Shown: piece by piece, positions 47,759 to 57,929 of the stretch | Numbering within the stretch: position 1 is the stretch's first letter | How the letters are laid out: every line of letters begins with the position of its first letter | Source: Hofstenia miamia | Lineage: Eukaryota > Xenacoelomorpha > Acoela > Hofsteniidae | Assembly (NCBI GenBank): GCA_900660155.1 | Contig: CABFPE010000175.1 | Span: forward strand, 18,238-82,237 | Length of the DNA stretch: 64,000 bases | Direction: 5' to 3' | Translations under genes and position numbers: made by a program | Notes under the pieces: model-generated | What the model saw: only the letters and a program-made list of their open reading frames with translations | Databases searched by the model: none | Told to the model about the DNA's origin: nothing

Positions 47759-48136
47759 ATGAATTCTTATAAAGGTCAACGTAAATTTGAAACTTTAAAT
47801 GATATAATTAAGAGTGCACCCAATGATGTCAAAGAATCGTATCTATTACTACGAAAGTACACATTTAAATTCTTACAAAATGCACATATTGCTCGAATAC
47901 CGCTGGAAGATCTATTCTTAAAACAAGAAGATAACATCTTGAATCAATTGCAGCATACAATGGTAAAAAAAGAATTATTTAAAAAAATTGAATTTCTTGG
48001 TGCGTTTGTTCATTTTACTTTTGAGCAAATCCGATCTGAAACGCAAATTTTATCAAAAGCAGAAGCTGACAATTGTATTACTCTATGGCGGGAACTATGC
48101 CAAAAATTAAAAGTTTTCGAAGTATTTAGAATTTAA
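47759..48136 (+). CDS. Intact 125-residue ORF, unknown function
   Basis: ATG at 47759, stop ending at 48136. It begins immediately after the 3' terminal motif of Penelope element 3 and stops just before the 3' edge of a minus-strand LINE. The product is predicted soluble, helical and lysine-rich, with LNDIIKSAPNDVKESYLLLR, IARIPLEDLFLKQEDNILNQ and LCQKLKVFEVFRI. No signal peptide, membrane segment or Cys motif. I do not recognise a family. The position suggests it may be the N-terminal domain of a second, head-to-tail Penelope copy truncated after this point; it could also be a chance ORF. No promoter could be discerned. Confidence 0.4.
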   Translation: MNSYKGQRKFETLNDIIKSAPNDVKESYLLLRKYTFKFLQNAHIARIPLEDLFLKQEDNILNQLQHTMVKKELFKKIEFLGAFVHFTFEQIRSETQILSKAEADNCITLWRELCQKLKVFEVFRI

Positions 48137-48149
48137 TGTGCAGAAAATA

Positions 48150-49545
48150 GCAGTTTTTCTAAATTGCATATTATCTTTAAACAGAATTGGTGAGTATAAT
48201 GTCCATATTTTTGGAATTTGCTGTTAGAAAAAATTGCGTATCATCCGCATACATATGATGATTAATTGAATGAAATGCTAGATATTTGCCTATGAAAGAG
48301 TTATAAATTATAAACAAAATAGGGCCTAGAATAGAGCTTTGAGGCACTACATATTTTTTTGAACAATTTAGATTTTATCCTATTAAATGAAACGTATTGC
48401 ATTCTTTCAGTCAAATATGATTGTCTCCATTTGAGCACAGTATGTTTTATCCACAATTTTTTCAAAATTGTGAATAGTATTGAACTGCACTTTGATCTAA
48501 AAATACTAGCATTGTGCATTTATTTGAAGCTTTTCATGAATGATATCATCTATTAATTTTACAACTAATGTTTCTGTTGAATGATATTGTCTGTAACCAG
48601 ATTGAAAATTGTGTATAACGTCATAATTTTCTAGAAAATCAATTAATTGCAAGCAACAGGCTCTTTTTAAAAGTCTTGATATCCACGACAAATTAGCTAT
48701 TGGTATGTAACTTTTAACATTATTAACATCTGAAAAGTTTTACAAAATATAGGTTTGATTACAATAATCTTTGCAGTTTCAGGAAATAGTCCAGATTCAA
48801 ATGATAAATTTATGACATTTGTTAACTGGAAAGCAATAGTATATAAGGCATCAATATCTTGCTTTATCCATTTTAATGAAATAGCATCAAGTTCACATGA
48901 TGCATCATTTAATGACATTTATATGGCAATAGTTGATTCAGCTGAAATTGGAAGAAATTCTGAAAATGTTACATTACATGAATAAAAAGAAGGAATATAA
49001 TAATCACATATAGAATTGTTCACAAACTTTGCAGAATATGCATAACTTACTGTTGAAATAATTAAAAATTCTTGAGCTGTTATCATTGTACTTGTTTCTG
49101 GATTACTATTCAACTCTTCAATAAACTGATATAGTAATTTAGAATTGTTTTTAATGCATGCAAACCTTCTAGAATAATTTTCTTCTTCTTTCTTCTTAAT
49201 TAACCTTACAAAGTCATTGCGTATAGTGATATAGGATTTTCTATTAAAATCTGATTTATTTCTCAAGAATAGTTTTGCAGCTTTACGCCGCTTAGCACGT
49301 AACATCTTGCAGTCAACATCAAACCATCTTTAACTAGAACAGCACTAAATTACAGACTTGGTTTTAATAGCAGCAAATTTATTCATAATTTTAGTGCATT
49401 CAACGTTAATATCATTGCAAATTTCAATGACATCTGCAAAATTCGATGTGTTTAAATTACTGAAATATTCATTTGCTTTTCTAATCAAGGAATTCATCTA
49501 TGAGCTAGTTAGACAACTGATAAATTCTGGAGTAATAGGGCTGAT
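48150..49545 (-). mobile_element. CR1/Jockey-like LINE, internal piece
   Basis: Minus-strand reading order: WFDVDCKMLRAKRRKAAKLF (49330-49290), a charged linker, LNDASCELDAISLKWIKQDI, then a gapped NLSFESGLFPETAKIIVIKP. Next are FLENYDVIHNFQSGYRQYHS followed by TETLVVKLIDDII, the WRQSYLTERMQYV block, LGPILFIIYNS and MYADDTQFFL. This is the post-endonuclease linker plus RT fingers and palm of a CR1/Jockey-like LINE, with the catalytic YADD intact. Frames change between blocks. The element is cut just after the YADD box, an unusual 3' truncation for a LINE, so later deletion is likely. At the 5' side it abuts a truncated Tc1 element. Confidence 0.75.
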
Positions 49546-50624
49546 TGCTTTTTGAATACCATCCCAAATTTCTATTATACTCTTGTACTGCTTTCCACCC
49601 TTATAATGCTCTTTTTCACTATTATCCACAGGTTTTCAATGTGATTCAAGTCAGGAGGCATAGTGGCCAGGTCATCACGTTACTTGCAGGAAGTCCTTTT
49701 CGAGCCAGAAAATTTGTGGTAATTCGAGAATCATGAAAAGGGGCGTTGTCTGCATAATCTTGCACTTATTCTTGAATGCTCGACTCTAGGACTTCATACC
49801 ATCTGAAGAACGTGTCCTCCAACAATTTACAATAATTCTCACTATTGAGTTTTATCCCTTCTTCAACTTTAAATGAGCATATGATCCTGTTGCCAACTAT
49901 TCCTGCCAAGATCATTATTCAACCACTTTATTGTGGTCATCTTCGTTGAGTAGGAGCTGTTCGACAATTATGGACCCATCCTGTGAACCAAACATCTGGA
50001 CCATTCAGTGTTACTCGTGACTGATCTGTGAAAATTATGTGACTAAGATAAGTTTTTAGGTTTTCTCTTCCCCACTTCAAACGTTTTGGGATATGTACTT
50101 TATTAACAGGTGTTCTGCTGAGAGGTTTCTTGACTTCAGCAAGAGTCCTAAAAATTCTGCATCTTTTGTTTCGTTTTACACCTGATAAGCCGGCCTTCTC
50201 TAAAATTTCAGAACTGTTTAGTAAGGGGGTTTTGGTAAGGATTTTCTTTAGTTTACGTTTATCTCTGGCACTGATGTTCTTGAAACCCTTTCCTTTGGTT
50301 CGTGCCATCTCTTTTTTCATGTTAATCATTAGTTTTTGAACTGTTCGGTGGTCTCTGTGCAACGCTTTTGAAATTTCCAACATTGATTTGCTTTCAGCTA
50401 GTAACTGCACAATTTTGTCTTTCTCCGTGCTAGATAAATCCTTCCTTTTACCCATTTTTATTTTAAAACAAAATGTAAAACAAAGTATAACCTCCTGCTG
50501 ACAGTAATGTTGTGTATGCATAATATCATCAGACAGGTTGTTTTCTTATTGTTTGCAAAAGTGTGAAAACAATAGGTTATACAATGTTGAAACACAGGTT
50601 CAATCAAACTTAGTACACCACTGT
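49546..50624 (-). mobile_element. Tc1-like transposon, 3' truncated
   Basis: The 5' terminal repeat on the minus strand begins CAGTGGTGTACTAAGTTTGA at 50624 next to a TA. The transposase starts at 50455 (MGKRKDLSSTEKDKIVQLLA) with paired helix-turn-helix domains. It continues to HIIFTDQSRVTLNGPDVWF (first catalytic Asp), where the frame stops. In other frames it goes on with IMILAGIVGNRI, VQDYADNAPFHDS (second Asp region) and LNHIENLW (the glutamate of the DDE triad). At least three disabling changes; the end is cut at the LINE boundary near 49546, so the right terminal repeat is lost. Non-functional. Confidence 0.85.
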
Positions 50625-50664
50625 ATGCTCAAAATAAATCATGGCTTGATTTGGTGTAACTCTT

Positions 50665-51207
50665 ATTTAATATCATCGAGAATTTCTGGTCAATGATAAA
50701 ATCACAATTAGCCAGACACCCACTCTCAACATTGATCGAGCTATGGAATCAAATAGAGAAAATTTTTTACAATATTCCTAAAGAGTACATTGGAAAATTT
50801 ATGACTCTTTGCCACAAAGGATGGAAGCTGCATACAAATGGAAAGGATGGCCAACAAAGTACTAATTCCTGCAGCAGAATTTGAACATCTAACTTATTGT
50901 GTTATAAAGTTTACAATTCAATTAATATCAAATATATTGTTTTGCAGTAACTTATTTAAATAGTAAACAACAAAAAATTATGAAAAAATCACTTGTTGCA
51001 ATACTTTTGAGCCCATTCTGCAATGACATTCATTATAAAATATATGTTGTAGGATTAACTATTTTTTCAATCATTTATGGATATGATATAGTAAGTAAAT
51101 AATAGCAACATGTTTCAAACCAAATTATAATTCTGATTAGCATAATCAACGTAATTAAAAGCAAATTATTTGATTAGATATAAAGTGTTGCAATACTTTT
51201 GCGGGAC

Positions 51208-51212
<5 letters not shown>
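50665..51212 (+). mobile_element. Second Tc1-like transposon, 3' part only
   Basis: The plus strand encodes NIIENFWSMIKSQLARHPLS, then ELWNQIEKIFYNIPKEYIGK and GWKLHTNGKDGQQSTNS, the C-terminal end of a Tc1-type transposase. It runs to the terminal repeat GCAATACTTTTGCGGGACTG at 51191-51210, next to TA. The 5' half is absent. The other Tc1 lies head-on against it, so one may have inserted into the other. Confidence 0.75.

Positions 51213-51258
<46 letters not shown>
51211..51258. repeat. TA microsatellite
   Basis: TA run starting at the TA target site of the Tc1 terminal repeat. Confidence 0.9.
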
Positions 51259-51260
<2 letters not shown>

Positions 51261-52540
51261 CTTTGTATCGCTTTGTAAATTTAATTTTGAACCAAAATAT
51301 AGTGAGGCCCCGGCTATTCAAACCTTGAAAAATGATATCCAAGCTAACTATTAAATATATGATGATGCCTAAGCACATTAATTATGCAAAAAAGCAACCA
51401 CTTTTAACATTGAAAATGCTGAAATTGTATAATGCAAATTTTATACTACTAAAAATAAATCTCTAGCAAAAATACGATTTTGATAGTTACCATGCATCAA
51501 TTTCTTGCATATATTAATCAGTATTTAATTTTTTAGGGTATTTAACTTGGAAATGTTTCATTTAGTTTAGTTGGTATTAGATAGTGACATCGACTACCCG
51601 ATTTCGAGTTTCGTGCTAGGTCGGGCTGCGGTACAAAGATTAGATTGATTAATAAACCATATTGATAGTTAATCATCGATTGATATGAGAAAGATCCAAG
51701 ACGTTAAGAAATACCAATAAAATTATTGATGTTACTGATCATTTGATTGGAGAGAGATCCATAACATCAAATATATGTCAAAGTTTCAGGTCGAGTCAGG
51801 TAGTAAATATTCCAATCGTGTATCTATATATAATAACTTTAAATGGTTTGCAATATTAGTCTGTCATAATGTGTTTTTTCAATGTGGTTAGTTAACCCAA
51901 AGTAATATTTTAGACGATATCATCACCACTCAAAGTTAATATAATTATTTTTTATATATACGTATGGCAGTTATATTTTAATTTGAGTAAGTTCATGTTA
52001 ATATTTATATGTGTATATAATTCAATTAAAATTTTTCACGTACGAAAAATGAAATTTAGCATATTCTAACATTGATGGATATTCTATTTATATTCAAGCA
52101 CTTATATATCAAAAATTTTAAATACAAATAACTAGTTTTTGGATAATAATAGGAATGAAAAAATAAAAATATTGCTTAGTTTGAAGAATTCAATTGCGAA
52201 AAAGCACGTTACATTATTGTGTGCCAAGGGAAAAGTTAAACACAAATTAGATTCTTCAAAATATATTCCGTTCCTCTCCTCTGATTCCTTCCACTTTCAA
52301 TTCTGTAAGGTGTTTACACTAGGAATCTTTTGAATTTATCATATTGAACAAATGTAAACGCGACCATGCGCTATTGAAATCATTAAATAAAATCAAAATA
52401 AAGAATAGATGTAAAAGCATTCATGCACTATTAAATTTGCTTAACGAGTTAAAAAAGTTGAACCAGTGTAAATGCGGCTTAAAGAGAGTGCCTGGTCTGT
52501 TCCATTAAAAAACCGGATCCAATTGTAACAAAAATTTGTA
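51259..52540. other. Intergenic AT-rich sequence
   Basis: No gene recognised. One 64-residue open frame at 52139-52333 is without motif. Confidence 0.4.
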
Positions 52541-52765
52541 AATGGTTTAAAAAACTCTTAGAAATTGCCTAGAAATATATTAGAAATGACTTAGAAAATA
52601 TTTAGTAATGGCTTAGAAAACGTTTAAAAGATGTCTAGAAGACGGTTAGTAGACGCTTTACAATATCATTGGTGGTGTTTTATAAGACGTTTAGAAGACA
52701 TACCTTAAGACGTCTTACGACGTGTTATACCACTAAGACGGACATAAAACGTTTTATTGCTTTTG
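52541..52765. mobile_element. MITE related to 14212-14401
   Basis: The right end (TACCACTAAGACGGACATAA followed by AACGTTTTATTG) is the inverse complement of the left end of the MITE at 14212. Body words TTTAGAAGACAT, AAGACGTCTTA and TTAGAAA(A/T) are shared. The left boundary is imprecise. Confidence 0.6.
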
Positions 52766-52999
52766 GTACAGCATGATTTCAGCAAGCATCAGTATTCCAT
52801 ACAGCTATGGCTACCACTGTTACTGTGAAAAGTTTTATTATTAGATATTATTTTTCTGAACATCTTAATGCATTTTCAAAATAGAACAAACACTTATGTT
52901 GTAAGTAAAATATCTTCAGATTTAAATATGATTTTTGAAATTAGCACACAATTTAACATAATTTCTACATGTAAATTTATATTTTGATACGGTTTTTGT

Positions 53000-53190
53000 A
53001 ACGGTAAGATTGTGTAACTAGGAATTTCGTGAAATCCCTAAAATTTCATTGAATTTGTGAAATTACAATTTCGCTTACAAACTTCATAAGACCACTAAAT
53101 TTGAGGTTTAGGGTTGGGGTTAGGGTTGCAAAATCTCTTATACACATCTTTTTAGGGTCCACAAAATTCCTAATTTCAAAATCTTACTGC
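53000..53190. mobile_element. Small MITE with a telomere-like core
   Basis: GGTAAGATTGTGTAACTAGG at 53003 is an inverted match to 53166-53188 (complement AGTAAGATTTTGAAATTAGG). Each is followed by AATTT.GTG. Between them lies TTTAGGGTTGGGGTTAGGG (53108-53126), resembling TTAGGG telomere repeats. Non-coding. Confidence 0.65.
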
Positions 53191-53464
53191 AACATATATA
53201 TATAGTATATTGGCAATGCGGATTATGGCCAAGAAATTGAACATTTTGGCAGGTATTTGGCGATTGCGGACAAAATTTGGTCACTTAAGCATCGCTATAT
53301 GCATTTAGTAAAATTACAAAAATATATTGTAATATATTATCAACCGCAAAACAAAAACTCAAATTCAATATATTGGAACTGCATGTACTACCAATTTTAT
53401 TATTAAAAATATGAAGACATTAAAGAATTTTGTTGCTGCCAAACTTTGACAAAAGATAAAACAC

Positions 53465-53806
53465 AAATTCAATTAATATACAAGTTTAACCAATTTATCA
53501 TACTGTATTATCAAATGCAATTATATACATACATTTATGTATTAGGATAAGCCACTAGTTGTGAGTGTCAATTGACCTGACAAAGTTGCATGTAAAATTA
53601 ACCACGATATTTACGCGTTCGATTTCATGCAAATTGAAATAATAAATTGAAAATTGAGCTTACGTGAATAAGAATATTCTTATATTTTGTTGAGGAAAAT
53701 ATTTTTAACAAATTTAAGTTTATTTCAAATTCACAAGTTGTGATTTTAGTGGTAGTGTAATATTCCGCTGATCAAAAATTGTAAATATTTCCAGCTTTGA
53801 CCTAAG
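53465..53806. repeat. Upstream segment duplicated at 63442-63804
   Basis: Long shared blocks include CATACTGTATTATCAAATGC, TTCACAAGTTGTGATTTTAG followed by TGGTAGTGTAAYATTCCGCT, and ATATTTCCAGCTTTGAC. The match is strongest in the last 90 bp. It lies just upstream of the Ikaros-like locus. Confidence 0.88.
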
Positions 53807-53810
53807 CAAA

Positions 53811-53890
53811 TCTTATTGGCTGCAACACCTACATTTGCAGTCATCGCTACCTTCGTATGCTCGATCTGATTGGTTAAGCTAGCGGACCGG
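53811..53890 (+). promoter_or_regulatory. Candidate promoter with two inverted CCAAT boxes
   Basis: ATTGG at 53815-53819 and 53869-53873 are inverted CCAAT boxes in a locally less AT-rich stretch directly before the Ikaros-like coding sequence. The DNA just upstream is preserved in the second copy at 63.7 kb, consistent with a promoter-proximal region. No TATA box is evident. Confidence 0.4.
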
Positions 53891-56531
53891 TTTAGATGAG
53901 TTTGCCACTGCACATTCAGACTTGGGTTCAAGTGCTTCCGAAAGTCTTTCCCTATCAACAAGGATAAGCAGATGTCTCTCGCAAGATGTTGCTATGGATG
54001 TTTCTACACACTCTTCCCACTGCCCATCCCCAAAAGACAAACTATTAATAATGGATTCCTCAAGCAATCTCACAGTCAGCCCAACTTCAGACTTTCTTTC
54101 GGATGGATTTGAGGATTTAAAATCTCCTTTGACTGAGGCACCTATTGATTTAACTTCCAACATTCTGCTAAAAAATTTAAACCAATTATTCCGCGTCCTC
54201 CTATAAGAGGTAGACCTAACCATGCGCTTCACAATCGTAAAAGCCAGTCGTGCAAGTGCCTGCAGTGCTCTAAGATCTACGAACGGAAGAGCTCACTCAA
54301 ACGACATCTCAAAACCGTAAGTTTTTATATAAATCTTTAGAGTTCTAGCAAATATATAACCGAAATTAACTTGCATTTGCAGTAGGACTCGAATTATTAT
54401 GATTAAAAATCTTCAAGAATGTGAAAAATGAATTTTGTAAAATTAAATATTTAATTAGTGTCTATTATAATTATTGCCCATTGGCGCATTTCCAATGTGT
54501 GGTTAATTATTTGGTTACTCTTTCTAATACGATACCAATCAACCCAATGTGCACCTGTTTTTTTAATAAATTCATTAATGGAATATCATGAAATTGTTTA
54601 ATTGCCTGATTTAAGCGAAATGTTCTTTAGATCCATAGAATGTCATAAGAAGAAATGAAGAATGTGATGCTATTCACTTTAGTACAAACAGAACAGCCAG
54701 TAGCAATCTGTTGAATTTCCAATTCTTTTAAATTTCTCATATAATACAATTTATTAGGAGAGCGGGCTTTCGTATGCAATGAGTGCGGTATATCTTTCAT
54801 TCAAAAAGGGCAATTTATCACGCCATAACAAAACACACGTTCTTTACAAGCCCTAAAAGTGTGAACTGTGTCGATTCGCCAGTAGCGTAAAGATGCACTT
54901 GTTAATCATAAAAACACACATTCTCTAACCAAGCCTTATAAATGCGTGAAATGCTCTCAGAGATACAAACAGAAGGCATCACTCAGAAGACATTTCAAAA
55001 CCGTTAGTTTTTTATATAAATCTTTAGAATTCTGGAAAATGTATAACTGAAATTAATTTGCATTTACAATAAGACTCGAATTATCATGATTAAAAAACTT
55101 CAAGAATGTGAAAAATGATTTTTTAGTACTAAATACGAACTCCGTCTCACGGAATTGTGGCAACTTGTTAATCTGATAACGCAATTTTAGGAGAACTTTG
55201 AATGAGCCACATTTACTTAATAGAATATTCCGTTTCTTGTCAAAGTTGTTGGGGTGCTAAAGACGTAATTCAAAGGGCGAAAACTTCTTTTTCATTGCGG
55301 AAGTAGTTTTTTTGAAAATTTGTTATTAGCGAAATGTATTTTAGAATCATAGAATGCCACAAGTAGAAATGAAAAATGTGATGCAATTCTCTTTAGTCCA
55401 AAGTGAACAGCCAGTAGCAGAACCTAAACAAGAAGTTGAGGATCCCCCAAACAGGCCGGGCACTTTCCGCTCCCTGCAGTAAGCTTTGTAACTTTATGCA
55501 CTTCAAAATACTAATGGTATTTTAACTGCTTTTAAATTTTGAATTTGATTTTTTCCATGCATTTTTCTCATTCCACTGATTGATGGTATGGTCACCGCTT
55601 TTGACTTTTTATACTGCCTACTGTTTGAATTGTATATTTTTCTTGCATTTTTCTCATTTCACTAATTGCTACTATGGATGCTTCTTTTCCCACATTGTCC
55701 CAAGGGAATCCTAATGCAGTTTGAATTTTGAGATTATTTTCTATTCATAACGAAATCTGTAAATATTTCTAAATTTTTTCAATATGCACGCGTCAATTCA
55801 CATGCGTGACATGCTTTCCTTCATTTGGCTTTAATACAGTGATACACTGGAAATCAAAATTCTTGGAATTCTGTGAAACGTAAATGGTTTAGTGTCAATG
55901 ATTATTTTGACAAATATTATAAAATAGTGTGTATGTGTATATTAATGTCATATATGTCGATGAAAATTTAATTTAGCACTTCGAACCCAAGATAGAACAT
56001 ATGAATTACACTGAAGTGAGCTCTTCCATCGACTCCTCGATTTTCAAACATATTCAAGCAAAAACTCCTTTTGCTCCACAACCAAACGTTGCTGTACATC
56101 TAAAAGATGCGACGAGTGTCAATCGACGTTCACTTGCGAGTTTAAACTACAGTGAGCTTTCCCGTTTTCTCTTCAATCCACAATCATATCAAAGAAGAAG
56201 CTCTTTTTGTTCCACAGCCAAACATTGCTGCTAATGGTACACCAGCTTGGTTTGATTGCTCAAATCTTCCCCGAAAAGAGAATGAAAGAGAGCCATCGCT
56301 TGAGTATACACCTAAGTTGGGACGTGTGTCAATCGACGTTCACATGCGATTATTGTGAAATGGTGTTTTATGACAGGGTTATCTACAAAATCCACACAGC
56401 TCTTCATAGCCAAGACGATCCGTTTAGATGCAACACGTGGATTTGTGGTAGTCAATCGATATGAAGTTTCTGCTCATATTGCTCGCGGTACACACATTGC
56501 ACCACAACTAGTTTCTGTTTCTTCGGCATGA
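53891..56531 (+). pseudogene. Ikaros-family-like zinc-finger locus, disabled
   Basis: Ikaros factors bind DNA with N-terminal C2H2 fingers and dimerise through two C-terminal fingers. First segment (about 53905-54310): Ser-rich leader (first in-frame Met 53995), then, after a one-base slip in an A-run near 54170, IIPRPPIRGRPNH and the finger CKCLQCSKIYERKSSLKRHL, ending at a GTAAGT donor. Second segment (about 54763-55003): RAFVCNECGISFIQKG, KCELCRFAS, then KPYKCVKCSQRYKQKASLRR. This is the order of Ikaros fingers 2-3-4, with an extra G in a G-run, a TAA where Tyr is expected, and another shift. A possible linker exon is at 55332-55484. Last segment (about 56000-56531): FTCDYCEMVFYDRVIYKIHT, DPFRCN, then, after a 2-base loss removing a zinc Cys, NRYEVSAHIARGTH and a stop. 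These match the Ikaros dimerisation fingers. Either a pseudogene or a poorly sequenced gene. Confidence 0.7.
54270..55420. repeat. Tandem duplication inside the zinc-finger locus
   Basis: The finger exon end plus following intron at 54270-54470 is repeated at 54965-55130 (shared TATAAATCTTTAGAGTTCT-like, TTCAAGAATGTGAAAAATGA). The later block 54630-54712 recurs at 55335-55418 (GAATGTGATGC..TTC, CAGCCAGTAGCA). The unit is about 700 bp. Divergence is moderate, so the duplication is not recent. Confidence 0.85.
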
Positions 56532-56637
56532 TGTTCTGTGCTGTTATTAATTGACTATATTTTTGTACTATATGCTGTGAATTTGTTTTGTAATATCAAT
56601 ATGTTAAATTTTGGAATATCATGCAAACCATTTTTTA

Positions 56638-57926
56638 TAGTTGGCTGCAAAAAAAATGAGACTGAACACCTATTTTTTCACGTTTTGTGGAAACCTATTG
56701 AGACGTTTTAGAGGAAAACTATAAAAATAAAAGACAAAGAGAATTTTTTGTACTTTAAAATGGTCAAATAAAAAAGTTAATTAATTAAACTGGTAATTCG
56801 TAATTATTTGAAAACACTTACCAAACAAATTGTTTTGCTTTGCAAAGTTTCTACTTGATTTCTTCGGAATGGAAACGTTGGAACAGCTTGAAAACGCCTT
56901 TGCGACATCGCAATTTCTCGATCAACTTATTTTCGAAAGATGAAAAAAATTCGACAAGGAGAATCTCTCGAAAGAATAAAAGGAAGTGGACGCCCTCGAA
57001 AAATTATTGGAAAATTCATTCAGAAAACAGTCGCAATTGCTCTCAAAAATCCCTATATTTCTGAGAAAAAAAATTGCAAACCGACTTCAAACTGAAGCCG
57101 ACATCTCTGTGCATGAAACCACAGTTCAGAGAACACTGAAAAAAGTGGAGTTACAAAAATTGGCAGAAAAAATCGACTTCTGATTACAAAAGAACATCAA
57201 GAAAAAAGATTAAATTTCGTGAAAGAATGGAAAGACTACACTTTTGAAGATGTTTGGATAACTGATGAGTGCGTATTTCAACTACACAGAAACAAAGTAC
57301 AAGTGTGGTCGTCAAAGAAATGTCCAAGACCAACAAAAGCGGTTCCAAAGTTCGACCAAAAAATTATGGTTTGAGGAGCACTTTCCTATCGTGGGTTTTA
57401 TTTGAAAATTTTAGACGGAAAAGCCACAATCGACAGTCAAAGATATTGCCAAATTATAGCTGAATTTATGCCTTATGCTGATGCTTTATATGATGATGGA
57501 TGGATACTCCAACAGGACGGAGCAACCCCGCACACGTCAGCAAAAACAAAAATTGGTTTTCTGAAAATAATATCCAGTTTTTGCAATGGCCACCAAGTTC
57601 TGCTGATCTTTCTCCAATCGAAAACATGTGCCAGATATTGAAAAATGACGTTGAGAAGAAAAATCGGAAAAATATATCCGATTTAAAAGAAAAAATCCAA
57701 GAAAGTCAACACATTTTGACATCTGAAATGAAGTTCAATTTAATGAAATCAGTTTCAGTTCGTTTGAATGAATTTATTTCTACAAGAGGAAAACAAATTA
57801 GACTGATGCTTTTTACTTATAGTCCTTTAATGTATCTTTAAAATCTAACCTTTCTTGAGTTGTTACGTTCAGTAGTTCAAAAGTAATATGCCTTTTTTCT
57901 AGTCTCATTTTTTTTGCAGTCAACTA
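56638..57926 (+). mobile_element. Tc1/mariner transposon, near full length
   Basis: Terminal inverted repeats TAGTTGGCTGCAAAAAAAAT and its inverse ending TTTGCAGTCAACTA are about 28 bp with one mismatch, each flanked by TA. The ~1.29-kb length is normal for the superfamily. Transposase blocks on the plus strand: GRPRKIIGKFIQKTV, ANRLQTEADISVHETTVQRT (helix-turn-helix), VWITDECVFQLHRNKVQVW (first Asp), ILQQDGATPHTSAKT (second Asp) and WPPSSADLSPIENMCQILK, with 34 residues between second Asp and Glu, i.e. DD34E of the Tc1 group. Frame changes near 57060, 57180, 57380 and 57540 disable it. The well-preserved ends and catalytic residues suggest a fairly recent loss. Confidence 0.9.
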
Positions 57927-57929
57927 TAG

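Noticed and set aside
51166-51378. Open frame across 51.2-51.4 kb
   Set aside because: Mostly a TA microsatellite translated as Tyr-Ile repeats.
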